Source: Propionivibrio sp. (GTDB lineage Bacteria > Pseudomonadota > Gammaproteobacteria > Burkholderiales > Rhodocyclaceae). From it: a DNA stretch of 7,645 nucleotides. This document shows positions 1-5,727 of this stretch, piece by piece. Both the position numbers and the translations under genes were made by a program. Positions within the stretch are counted from its first letter, which is position 1; the number at the start of each line of letters is the position of its first letter. The stretch is taken from assembly GCA_003249625.1 (NCBI GenBank), contig QKII01000357.1, positions 1 through 7,645 on the forward strand, written 5' to 3'. Under the pieces are notes generated by a model. The model was given only the letters and a program-made list of their open reading frames with translations. It did no database searches and was not told the DNA's origin.

Positions 1-480
1 CAGCGTCACACCAGCGCCGAGGCCCGGCAGTCCCCATCCTGGCACAGTGTCGCCGGAGGTTGTGGTGCGGGCAGTGAAAAGGAATGAGTCGAACGTGCTG
101 CTTCCGGAAAACAACCCGGCCCACGCGTATTCAGTGTATTGCACACCGTCCGACGTAATGTAGTTGAAGTAGAAATTCAACTTGTCGCCGACATTAACGG
201 CGAAGGTGGATGTCTGCAGATAAGATCCATTGGTTTCCTCCCCGGTCGCGCCGACGGGTAGCGTGCCGCCACCCGTTACACCGTTGGCGGTAGAAATCCA
301 TTGGTAGGAACTGAAGCCCGGGGCAAGTGTTACCACGCCATCGACGGTGGCGTTGGTCCCGCAGTCGCCCGTGCAGGCCCAGCCCGCAGGCACCGGCGCA
401 GCGTTCGCTGCTGCTCCGGTCAATGCCAGCGTCACGACAGCGACCGCAAATCCAAATCTCGCATGACTAATTTTGTTCAT
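1..480 (-). CDS. Exported PEP-CTERM-type protein, C-terminus outside window
   Basis: An open frame runs from an ATG at 480 to the left window edge, giving 160 codons without a stop. Residues 1-27 form a classic Sec signal peptide: Lys/Arg-containing start, hydrophobic core at about 9-25, and a likely cleavage after Ala-Asn-Ala27. The mature part begins APVPAGWACTGDC, with two cysteines (C36, C40), and continues Gly/Thr/Ser-rich with an aromatic stretch (LNFYFNYITSDG, then EYAWAGLF). This pattern resembles a family of short betaproteobacterial proteins that end in a PEP-CTERM sorting tag and are processed by exosortase/archaeosortase-type enzymes (I recall it as NF038132, from memory only). 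The tag itself would lie off the window, so the sorting claim is inference. GAGGAG at 487-492, six bases upstream, supports this start. A sigma-54 promoter precedes it. Role unknown; such proteins are linked to exopolysaccharide and floc matrix. Secretion is well supported, the family moderately. Confidence 0.8.
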   Translation of the reverse strand, partial: MNKISHARFGFAVAVVTLALTGAAANAAPVPAGWACTGDCGTNATVDGVVTLAPGFSSYQWISTANGVTGGGTLPVGATGEETNGSYLQTSTFAVNVGDKLNFYFNYITSDGVQYTEYAWAGLFSGSSTFDSFLFTARTTTSGDTVPGWGLPGLGAGVTL

Positions 481-524
481 TGCTGTCTCCTCAGTGCAGT
501 TGATTCGCATGCGGAATGGGTAAA

Positions 525-539
525 GCACAGGTCGTGCCA
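525..539 (-). promoter_or_regulatory. Sigma-54 (RpoN) -24/-12 promoter for the PEP-CTERM-type gene
   Basis: The minus strand reads TGGCACGACCTGTGC. The GG and GC doublets are separated by exactly ten bases, as required for RpoN promoters, and TGGCACG matches the -24 consensus fully; the -12 box is GTGC where TTGC is ideal. Transcription would start near 513, leaving a leader of about 33 bases that includes the GAGGAG ribosome binding site. Known background: PEP-CTERM genes of several floc-forming betaproteobacteria depend on RpoN with the PrsK/PrsR two-component system. That the same system acts here is inference. Confidence 0.65.
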
Positions 540-642
540 TATGGCATAAAAAGATGTTAAATAATTAGTCTATGTGAATATGTTCGGAGTGTGAATTATT
601 CAGCTGTAAGAAAAGTCGACACAATCAGCCAAGTGCTCGGAG

Positions 643-685
643 AGTGATCATCCCTTGTTTTTGTGGAGCGCAAGGGACAGTCACT
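643..685. repeat. Long interrupted inverted repeat upstream of bacterioferritin operon
   Basis: AGTGATCATCCCTTG at 643-657 and CAAGGGACAGTCACT at 671-685 are complementary at 12 of 15 positions. Pairing covers an inner 7-bp arm (TCCCTTG/CAAGGGA) and an outer 5-bp arm (AGTGA/TCACT), with a symmetric 3-base mismatch between them and a 13-base spacer. No T-tract follows either arm, so it is a poor intrinsic terminator. It lies about 105 bp upstream of the bacterioferritin start and about 130-170 bp upstream of the predicted sigma-54 start. It could therefore be an mRNA leader hairpin, an operator of the iron operon, or an enhancer-binding-protein site for the left gene. The sequence alone does not decide. 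Confidence 0.6.
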
Positions 686-790
686 CCTGCCACTCGGAAC
701 TTGCATTACAGCCGGTAGTCTATTAGCAGTTGAGACAGCACGAATTTCATCGGCATCTGGCAAATACGCCAACACTGCGGAGACGACACC

Positions 791-1279
791 ATGAAGGGCG
801 ACAAGAAAACGATCGAGATTCTGAACGATCTGCTGGCCGGCGAATTGGCCGCCATCGATCAATACCTGATTCACGGCGAGATGTATGCCGACATGGGCTT
901 TCAGCGGCTTGCGGAGCACTCGTTCCACGAGTCTGACCACGAGCGCGTGCATGCGCGCGCGCTGATTCAGCGCATCCTGTTCCTCGAAGGCGTGCCTAAT
1001 ATGATCAAGCGGGAGCCGCTGAAGATCGGCAAGGACGTCGTTGAAATGCTGAAGGCCGATCTCGATGTCGAGTATCGCGTCGTGGGGAATCTGAAGAAGG
1101 CCATCGCTGCCTGTGAGAAATTACAGGATTACGTCTCGCGGGACATGCTGGCCATCCAGCTCGAAGATACGGAGATGGATCACGCCTATTTCCTCGAAAA
1201 ACAGTTGCGCCTCGTTGAGCAGGTCGGTTTGCAGAACTACAAGCAGAGCCAGATCGACGGCGCTGCGCCGGCGGCCTGA
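791..1279 (+). CDS. bfr: Bacterioferritin, ferroxidase-type subunit lacking the heme ligand
   Basis: This 162-residue protein is a full-length bacterioferritin (E. coli Bfr has 158). It begins MKGDKK and aligns without gaps to E. coli Bfr over the first half. All six ligands of the diiron ferroxidase centre are present: E18, E51, H54, E94, and the EXXH pair E128/H131, shifted by one residue through a short insertion in the loop after R117-D118. The axial heme ligand Met52 is replaced by Arg52, so a homodimer of this subunit should not bind heme in the usual bis-Met way. At positions used for ferredoxin docking in Pseudomonas BfrB (L68, E81, E85), it has V68, K81 and E85. CGGAG at 778-782, eight bases upstream, supports the start. 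The next subunit gene follows after 10 bp. It is expected to be the iron-oxidising half of a mixed cytoplasmic 24-mer. Confidence 0.96.
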   Translation: MKGDKKTIEILNDLLAGELAAIDQYLIHGEMYADMGFQRLAEHSFHESDHERVHARALIQRILFLEGVPNMIKREPLKIGKDVVEMLKADLDVEYRVVGNLKKAIAACEKLQDYVSRDMLAIQLEDTEMDHAYFLEKQLRLVEQVGLQNYKQSQIDGAAPAA

Positions 1280-1289
1280 GGAGCGAGTC

Positions 1290-1772
1290 ATGAAAGGCGA
1301 CAAGAAAGTCATCGACGCGCTGAACAAGGTGCTCAAGAATGAGCTGACGGCGATCAACCAGTATTTCCTGCACGCGCGGATGTTTCGCAATTGGGGACTG
1401 GAGAAGCTCAACGACTACCAGTACAAGCAGTCGATCCGGGTGATGAAGGAGGCGGACACGCTGATCGAGCGTGTTTTGTTCCTCGAAGGGCTGCCCAACC
1501 TGCAGAGTCTCGGCAAGCTGATGATCGGGGAGAGCCCCGCCGAGTGTCTTGCCTGCGATCTCAAGGCCGAACGCGAGGTCCATCGGCCGCAACTCGTCGA
1601 GGCGGTGGCGCTGGCCGAGGAACATCAGGACTATGTCAGTCGTGATCTGCTCGAAGACCTGCTGGAAGAATGCGAAGAGGCAATCGACTGGCTCGAAACG
1701 CAACAGAGTCTGATCGAGAGTGTCACGCTGCCCAACTATCTGCAGGCGCACATGGGGAGCGCGGGAGACTGA
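1290..1772 (+). CDS. bfr: Bacterioferritin, heme-binding subunit with degenerate ferroxidase centre
   Basis: This 160-residue paralogue of the preceding protein is closer to E. coli Bfr in its N-terminal half (shared motifs [16 protein letters not shown] and FLEGLPNLQ). The heme ligand Met52 is conserved. The ferroxidase centre is not: E18 and E94 remain, but E51 is Val, H54 is Glu, and the EXXH pair is replaced by C128 and A131. It retains L68, E81 and E85, the residues that bind bacterioferritin-associated ferredoxin in Pseudomonas. It also has C86 and C89 in a CxxC spacing, plus C128. GAGGAG (1278-1283) overlaps the stop codon of the first subunit gene and lies six bases before this ATG, so the two are probably translationally coupled, giving balanced synthesis for co-assembly. 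Heteromeric bacterioferritin with separated heme and ferroxidase subunits is known from Magnetospirillum. Function as the electron-entry subunit is inferred. Confidence 0.95.
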   Translation: MKGDKKVIDALNKVLKNELTAINQYFLHARMFRNWGLEKLNDYQYKQSIRVMKEADTLIERVLFLEGLPNLQSLGKLMIGESPAECLACDLKAEREVHRPQLVEAVALAEEHQDYVSRDLLEDLLEECEEAIDWLETQQSLIESVTLPNYLQAHMGSAGD

Positions 1773-1792
1773 TCCGGCGCCGGTAACAGCCC

Positions 1793-2020
1793 ATGTACGT
1801 ATGTCTCTGCAAAGCCGTTACCGAACGGCAAATCCGCGAAGCGGCAGCGCAAGGGGCGCATTCGTTGAAGGATCTGAGGCATGCCTTGGGCGTCGCCAGC
1901 GAATGTGGTAAATGCGCGGCAGAGGCAAAGCAGTGCCTGAAGCAGGCGCTGGAGGGGGAGGGGCACCAGCACCATCATTTTCACCACTCTCACCACCACC
2001 ACCACCACAAAAAGGGGTGA
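1793..2020 (+). CDS. bfd: Bacterioferritin-associated ferredoxin with His-rich tail
   Basis: A 75-residue [2Fe-2S] protein of the BFD family. The cluster ligands are C4 and C6 (MYVCLCKAVT) and C38 and C41 (SECGKC), the standard Bfd arrangement. In Pseudomonas, Bfd docks over the bacterioferritin heme and reduces it so that core Fe(III) leaves as Fe(II); Tyr2 and Leu5, which fill the docking pockets there, and Lys40 are all present. The unusual part is the C-terminus: residues 58-72 contain 12 histidines, six of them consecutive (67-72), followed by Lys-Lys-Gly. The tail adds about 15 residues beyond the conserved domain and suggests a metal-binding appendage; its role is unknown. The gene starts 20 bp after the heme subunit gene. 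There is no strong Shine-Dalgarno, and the gap holds a CCGGCGCCGG palindrome (1774-1783), so translation may be weaker than for the subunits. Confidence 0.93.
   Translation: MYVCLCKAVTERQIREAAAQGAHSLKDLRHALGVASECGKCAAEAKQCLKQALEGEGHQHHHFHHSHHHHHHKKG
1991..2008 (+). repeat. (CAC)6 trinucleotide repeat encoding six His
   Basis: Six perfect CAC codons in a row encode His67-His72 of the ferredoxin tail. The absence of the synonymous CAT codon makes this a simple sequence repeat open to in-frame slippage, unlike the mixed CAC/CAT/CAG coding just before it. Tail length may therefore vary between strains. This is direct observation; the slippage consequence is inference. Confidence 0.9.
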
Positions 2021-2028
2021 TGATGGCG

Positions 2029-2044
2029 AGCAGATCTCTCTGCT
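2029..2044. terminator. Weak hairpin between convergent bfd and gabT
   Basis: AGCAGA at 2029-2034 and TCTGCT at 2039-2044 form a 6-bp stem with a TCTC loop. The hairpin lies between the two convergent stop codons and overlaps the gabT TAG. It is the only hairpin in the 22-bp gap, but the stem is short and no T-tract follows on either strand. It is a weak bidirectional terminator candidate at best; a Rho-dependent or more distal stop is equally possible. Confidence 0.25.
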
Positions 2045-3350
2045 ACTTTGCAACGGCGGCGGCGAGCGCCGCTTCGAGAATCTCCAGCCCTTCGTCGAGT
2101 ACGTTCTCCGGGATCGTCAGCGGCAGCATCAGGCGCAACACGTTGCCATAGCTGCCGCAATTCAGCAGCAGCAGGCCGCGCTTGGCGGCTTCGGCCTTCA
2201 AGGCGGCGGCGATGTCGCCGGCCGGTTTTTTCGGGTCGCCGTCATGGCAGAATTCGACGGCAGTCATTGCGCCCAAGCCGCGGATGTCGGCGATGCACGG
2301 GAATTTCGAACGCAGGGCATCGATACGGGCACGGCACTTCTCACCCAGCGCGGTGGCGCGATCGGCGAGTTTTTCTTCCTCAATTACATCGAGAACGGCC
2401 AGTGCCGAGGCGACGGCGACCGGATGGCCGGCGTAGGTCGAACCGAGTCCGCCGGGAACGGCGGCGTCCATGATCTCGGCCTTGCCGATGACCGCAGACA
2501 GTGTCATGCCACCGCCGAGGCCCTTGGCCATGGTGATGACGTCCGGCTCGATCCCTGCGTGCTCGACGGCGAAGAATTTTCCGCAGCGGGCTGCCCCGGT
2601 CTGGATCTCGTCGACGATCAGGACGATGCCGTGTTCGTCGCACAGGGTGCGCAGCCGTTGCAGGAATTCCGCCGGGGCCGGGATGTAGCCGCCTTCGCCC
2701 TGGACGGGCTCGACAATGATCGCGGCGACCTTGCTGGCCTCGATATCGTTCTTGAAGATCAGCGCGAGACCGTGCATCGCATCGTCGATCGATACCCCGT
2801 GCAGCGGATCGGGGAAGGGGGCGTGATAAACCTCTGCGGGGAAGGGGCCGAAGCCCTTTTTGTACGGATCGACCTTGCCGGTGAGTGCCAGCGAGAACAT
2901 CGTGCGCCCGTGGAAAGCGCCGTTGAAAGCGATGATGCCGCTGCGCCCGGTATAGGCGCGGGCGACCTTGACCGCGTTTTCAACAGCTTCGGCGCCGGTG
3001 TTCATGAAGAAGGTCTTCTTCGGCGTTTTCCCGGGTGCCAACGCATTCAGCCGCTCCGCGAGTTGCACATAGGATTCGTAGGCGACTACCTGGAAGCAGG
3101 TGTGGGTGAACAGATTGAGTTGTGCGCTCGCGGCGGCCATGACTTTCGGATGGCAGTGGCCGGTATTGACTACCGCGATGCCGGCGCAGAAATCGATCCA
3201 GCGACGTCCTTCGACGTCCCAGATCTCTGAATTTTCGGCGCGTACGGCGAATACGCCGTGTGCCTGTGCGACACCGCGCGGCAGAGCCGCCGCGCGGCGG
3301 GCCATCAGGGCGTCATTGGTTTGAGTCTTCAAATCGGTCATCGAGTTCAT
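2043..3350 (-). CDS. gabT: 4-aminobutyrate--2-oxoglutarate aminotransferase
   Basis: A 435-residue class III PLP aminotransferase, similar in length to E. coli GabT (426) and alignable throughout with an offset of about eight. It moves the amino group of GABA to 2-oxoglutarate, giving succinate semialdehyde and glutamate. The PLP lysine is K276 (VITMAKGLGGG) and D247 in VDEIQ holds the pyridine nitrogen. I58, R149, E219, T305 and R406 match the E. coli GABA-site residues I50, R141, E211, T297 and R398; this favours GABA transaminase over ornithine or acetylornithine enzymes. The usual TGAGRTG loop after the aspartate reads TGAARCG (251-257), a small local oddity. AGGAG at 3359-3363, eight bases upstream, supports the first ATG over Met4. 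The gene is last in the operon, 34 bp after gabD. It may also accept 5-aminovalerate, as related enzymes do. Confidence 0.95.
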   Translation of the reverse strand: MNSMTDLKTQTNDALMARRAAALPRGVAQAHGVFAVRAENSEIWDVEGRRWIDFCAGIAVVNTGHCHPKVMAAASAQLNLFTHTCFQVVAYESYVQLAERLNALAPGKTPKKTFFMNTGAEAVENAVKVARAYTGRSGIIAFNGAFHGRTMFSLALTGKVDPYKKGFGPFPAEVYHAPFPDPLHGVSIDDAMHGLALIFKNDIEASKVAAIIVEPVQGEGGYIPAPAEFLQRLRTLCDEHGIVLIVDEIQTGAARCGKFFAVEHAGIEPDVITMAKGLGGGMTLSAVIGKAEIMDAAVPGGLGSTYAGHPVAVASALAVLDVIEEEKLADRATALGEKCRARIDALRSKFPCIADIRGLGAMTAVEFCHDGDPKKPAGDIAAALKAEAAKRGLLLLNCGSYGNVLRLMLPLTIPENVLDEGLEILEAALAAAVAK

Positions 3351-3384
3351 CGTGGAGTCTCCTGGAATGTGCGGGGGGTGAGTT

Positions 3385-4845
3385 CTATTGGTTGAGTCCG
3401 GCTACGCAGACGTATTTGATTTCAAGGTAGTCGTCGAGGCCGTGGAGCGAGCCTTCGCGACCGAGGCCGGACGCCTTGACGCCGCCAAACGGTGCGACTT
3501 CGGTCGAGATAAGGCCGGTGTTGACGCCAACCATGCCGTACTCGAGCGCCTCGGAGACGCGGAAGATGCGACCCACGTCACGGGCAAAGAAGTACGAGGC
3601 AAGGCCGAATTCGGTGTCGTTGGCCATGCGGACCGCTTCCTCTTCCGTCTTGAAGCGGAACAACGGCGCGACCGGCCCGAAAATTTCCTCGCGGGCGACG
3701 CGCATTTCCGTTGTCACGTCGGCAAGGATGGTCGGTTCGAAGAAGGTCTGGCCGAGTGCGTGCCGCTGTCCGCCGCAAACGATGCGTGCTCCCTTCTCAC
3801 GTGCGTCGGCGATCAGCTCCTCGACCTTGTCGACAGCGCACTGGTCGATCAGCGGACCCTGCGTGATGCCTGGCTCGACGCCATTGCCGATTTTCAGCTC
3901 GGAGACGGCACGGGCCAGCTTCTCCGCGAAGGCGTCGTAGACTCCGTCCTGCACCAGCAGCCGGTTGGCGCAGACGCAGGTCTGTCCTGCGTTGCGGTAT
4001 TTCGAAGCCATCGCGCCGGTGACCGCAGCGTCCAGATCGGCGTCGTCGAAGACGATGAAAGGCGCGTTGCCGCCAAGTTCCATAGACAGTTTCTTGACGG
4101 TCGGCGCGCATTGCGCGATCAACTCGGCGCCGATTTCGGTCGAGCCGGTGAAAGACAGCTTGCGCACGATCGGGTTGGCGCAGATTTCGCCGCCGATGGC
4201 CTTGGCTGATCCGGTGATGACGTTGAATACGCCTTTCGGTATGCCGGCCCGCCCTGCGAGTTCGGCTAGCGCCAGCGCCGAGAACGGTGTCTGGCTGGCA
4301 GGCTTGACGACCATCGTGCACCCGGCGGCGAGCGCGGCGCCGGCCTTGCGGGTGATCATCGCGGCTGGGAAATTCCACGGGGTGATCGCTGCGCAGACAC
4401 CGACCGGTTCGCGGGTTACGAGAATGCGGCGGTCGCCCAGATTCGGCGGGATGATCTCGCCGTAGGCGCGCTTGCCCTCCTCGGCGAACCATTCGAGGTA
4501 GCTTGCGGCGTAGGCGATCTCGCCCTTGGCCTCGGCGAGCGGCTTGCCCTGCTCGGCGGTCATCAGCAGACCGAGATCGTCCTGGTTTTCGAGTAGAAGC
4601 TCGTACCAGCGGCGCAGCAGCCTTGCGCGTTCGCTGGCTGTCTTCGCTCGCCATCCAGGCAGTGCTGCGTTGGCGGCGTTGATGGCGCGTCGCGTTTCGT
4701 CGGCGCCCATTTTCGGCACGGTTCCCAGCGTTTCGCCGGTAGCGGGGTTGCGAACCGTAATTGTCTCTCCCGAGTCGGCGTTTACCCAGGTACCGTCGAT
4801 CAGGCATTGCTGGCAAAAAATGCCATTGTCTTTAAAGTTGAGCAT
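3385..4845 (-). CDS. gabD: Succinate-semialdehyde dehydrogenase, NADP-type
   Basis: A 486-residue aldehyde dehydrogenase alignable end to end with E. coli GabD (482). It oxidises succinate semialdehyde to succinate, feeding GABA carbon into the TCA cycle. Seen in the sequence: N158 in TPWNFPAAM, K181 and S184 in VKPASQTP (the Lys and Ser that bind the 2'-phosphate of NADP in GabD), the glycine motif FTGST (232-236), the general base E256 in MELGGNAPF, and the catalytic C290 in QTCVCAN. C292 is the second cysteine, which can form a redox-sensitive disulfide in GabD. The C-terminus keeps APFGGVKASGLGREGS. GGAG at 4852-4855, six bases upstream, fixes the ATG at 4845. It follows the second permease gene by 46 bp and precedes gabT by 34 bp, on one strand, so an operon is likely. 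Confidence 0.96.
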   Translation of the reverse strand: MLNFKDNGIFCQQCLIDGTWVNADSGETITVRNPATGETLGTVPKMGADETRRAINAANAALPGWRAKTASERARLLRRWYELLLENQDDLGLLMTAEQGKPLAEAKGEIAYAASYLEWFAEEGKRAYGEIIPPNLGDRRILVTREPVGVCAAITPWNFPAAMITRKAGAALAAGCTMVVKPASQTPFSALALAELAGRAGIPKGVFNVITGSAKAIGGEICANPIVRKLSFTGSTEIGAELIAQCAPTVKKLSMELGGNAPFIVFDDADLDAAVTGAMASKYRNAGQTCVCANRLLVQDGVYDAFAEKLARAVSELKIGNGVEPGITQGPLIDQCAVDKVEELIADAREKGARIVCGGQRHALGQTFFEPTILADVTTEMRVAREEIFGPVAPLFRFKTEEEAVRMANDTEFGLASYFFARDVGRIFRVSEALEYGMVGVNTGLISTEVAPFGGVKASGLGREGSLHGLDDYLEIKYVCVAGLNQ

Positions 4846-4891
4846 GCGGGGCTCCAGTCGGTGAATTTTGTGTGGGTTGGGCTAGGTTGGG

Positions 4892-5716
4892 TTAGCGTCC
4901 CTGGCCGCGCATGCGCTCGTTGCGTCGGCGCAGCCATTCCAGGGTGACCAGCATCAGCGTGGACATGACGGTGAGAATCGTCGCCACGGCGGCGATGGTC
5001 GGGCTGATGTTCTCGCGAATGCCGGCGAACATCTGGCGTGGCAACGTGCTCTGCTCCGGACCCGCGAGGAAGAGCGTGACGACAACCTCGTCGAACGAGG
5101 TGCCGAAGGCGAACAATCCGCCAGAGATCACGCCGGGCGCGACCAGCGGCAGGGTGATCTTGAAGAACGCGGTCAGCGGGTTGGCGCCGAGGCTGGCCGC
5201 GGCACGCACCAGGTTGAAGTCGAAGCCCTGCAGCGTTGCCGAAACGGTGGTGACGACGAAGGGTACGCCCAGCGCGGCATGCACCAGGATCAGGCCGAGG
5301 TAGCTGCCGGAAAGACCAGCCGGTGCGAAAACAAGGTAGGTGGCTACGCCGACGATGACCACTGGTACCACCATCGGCGAAATCAGGATCGAGGTCAGCA
5401 GCGCCTTGCCGGGGAAATCGATGCGAGTGAGACCGACTGCGGCTGGCGTGCCAAGTGCCATGGCCAGCAGGGTGGCGAACGGAGATACGATGCAGCTATT
5501 GACGAAGGCCTGCCGCCAGGCTGGCGAGGTGAAGAATTCCTCGTACCACTGCAACGAGAAGCCAGACATCGGGTACAGCAGGAACGAGTCAGCATTGAAC
5601 GACAGCGGCGCGATGACCAGAATGGGCAGCATCAGGAACACCAGCACCAGGCCGCATATGATGCGGAAGGCGTAGTGCCAGATGCGTTCGAGCGGAGACG
5701 CGTAAGCGGCGATCAT
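4892..5716 (-). CDS. ABC transporter inner-membrane permease, PotC-like
   Basis: A 274-residue type I ABC permease of the spermidine/putrescine (PotC, YdcV) class. About six hydrophobic segments are visible, at roughly 16-38, 71-95, 105-130, 139-160, 191-213 and 240-260. The cytoplasmic EAA loop that contacts the ATPase is RAAASLGANP (171-180) continuing to LP (189-190). The C-terminus is short and basic (RRRNERMRGQGR), as expected for a cytoplasmic end. It pairs with the preceding permease to form the membrane channel. AGGAG (5723-5727) overlaps the stop codon of that permease and sits six bases before the ATG, with only 11 bp between genes, which implies coupled translation. Position next to gabD and gabT suggests GABA, 5-aminovalerate or polyamine as substrate; the sequence alone does not fix it. 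In Pseudomonas aeruginosa the agtABCD importer for GABA and 5-aminovalerate is the closest functional parallel I know. Confidence 0.9.
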   Translation of the reverse strand: MIAAYASPLERIWHYAFRIICGLVLVFLMLPILVIAPLSFNADSFLLYPMSGFSLQWYEEFFTSPAWRQAFVNSCIVSPFATLLAMALGTPAAVGLTRIDFPGKALLTSILISPMVVPVVIVGVATYLVFAPAGLSGSYLGLILVHAALGVPFVVTTVSATLQGFDFNLVRAAASLGANPLTAFFKITLPLVAPGVISGGLFAFGTSFDEVVVTLFLAGPEQSTLPRQMFAGIRENISPTIAAVATILTVMSTLMLVTLEWLRRRNERMRGQGR

Positions 5717-5727
5717 GTGGTTCTCCT

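Larger units (their letters stand above)
481..790. promoter_or_regulatory. Divergent intergenic regulatory region
   Basis: These 310 bases separate the left-reading exported-protein gene from the right-reading bacterioferritin operon and hold no convincing gene. From left to right: a ribosome binding site (487-492) and sigma-54 promoter (525-539) for the left gene; a palindrome TGCCATATGGCA at 535-546; an AT-rich stretch at about 545-600, including AATAATT (560-566) and its complement AATTATT (594-600); a long inverted repeat at 643-685; and the ribosome binding site CGGAG (778-782) of the first bacterioferritin gene. I could not find a well-spaced sigma-70 promoter or a good Fur box for the iron operon. 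TTGCAT at 701-706 with TATTAG at 721-726 is too tightly spaced to call. Confidence 0.6.

Noticed and set aside
301..549. 82-codon plus-strand open frame near the left edge
   Set aside because: It is antisense to the exported-protein gene and runs through its ribosome binding site and promoter; no Shine-Dalgarno or protein pattern supports it.
560..600. AATAATT and AATTATT as a possible Fur or other operator
   Set aside because: Seven-base AT-only arms 27 bases apart occur easily by chance in AT-rich spacer, and neither fits a Fur box.
596..952. 118-codon minus-strand frame across the bfr upstream region
   Set aside because: Most of it is antisense to the first bacterioferritin gene; the part in the intergenic region has no protein-like character.
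1005..1751. 248-codon minus-strand open frame opposite the bacterioferritin genes
   Set aside because: It is antisense to two unmistakable genes, its protein lacks family features, and it arises from GC-rich codon usage on the other strand.
2244..3230. 328-codon plus-strand open frame inside gabT
   Set aside because: It lies opposite a fully conserved GabT with all active-site residues; it is a shadow frame with no recognisable domain.
3797..4816. 339-codon minus-strand frame overlapping gabD in another frame
   Set aside because: Its translation is an Arg-rich frame-shifted shadow of GabD (RRRR-type composition) with no independent signals.
4871..4893. Repeated CCCAACC units between the second permease and gabD (telomere-like on the minus strand)
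   Set aside because: Only two or three imperfect copies in about 20 bases; probably a low-complexity spacer without a clear role.
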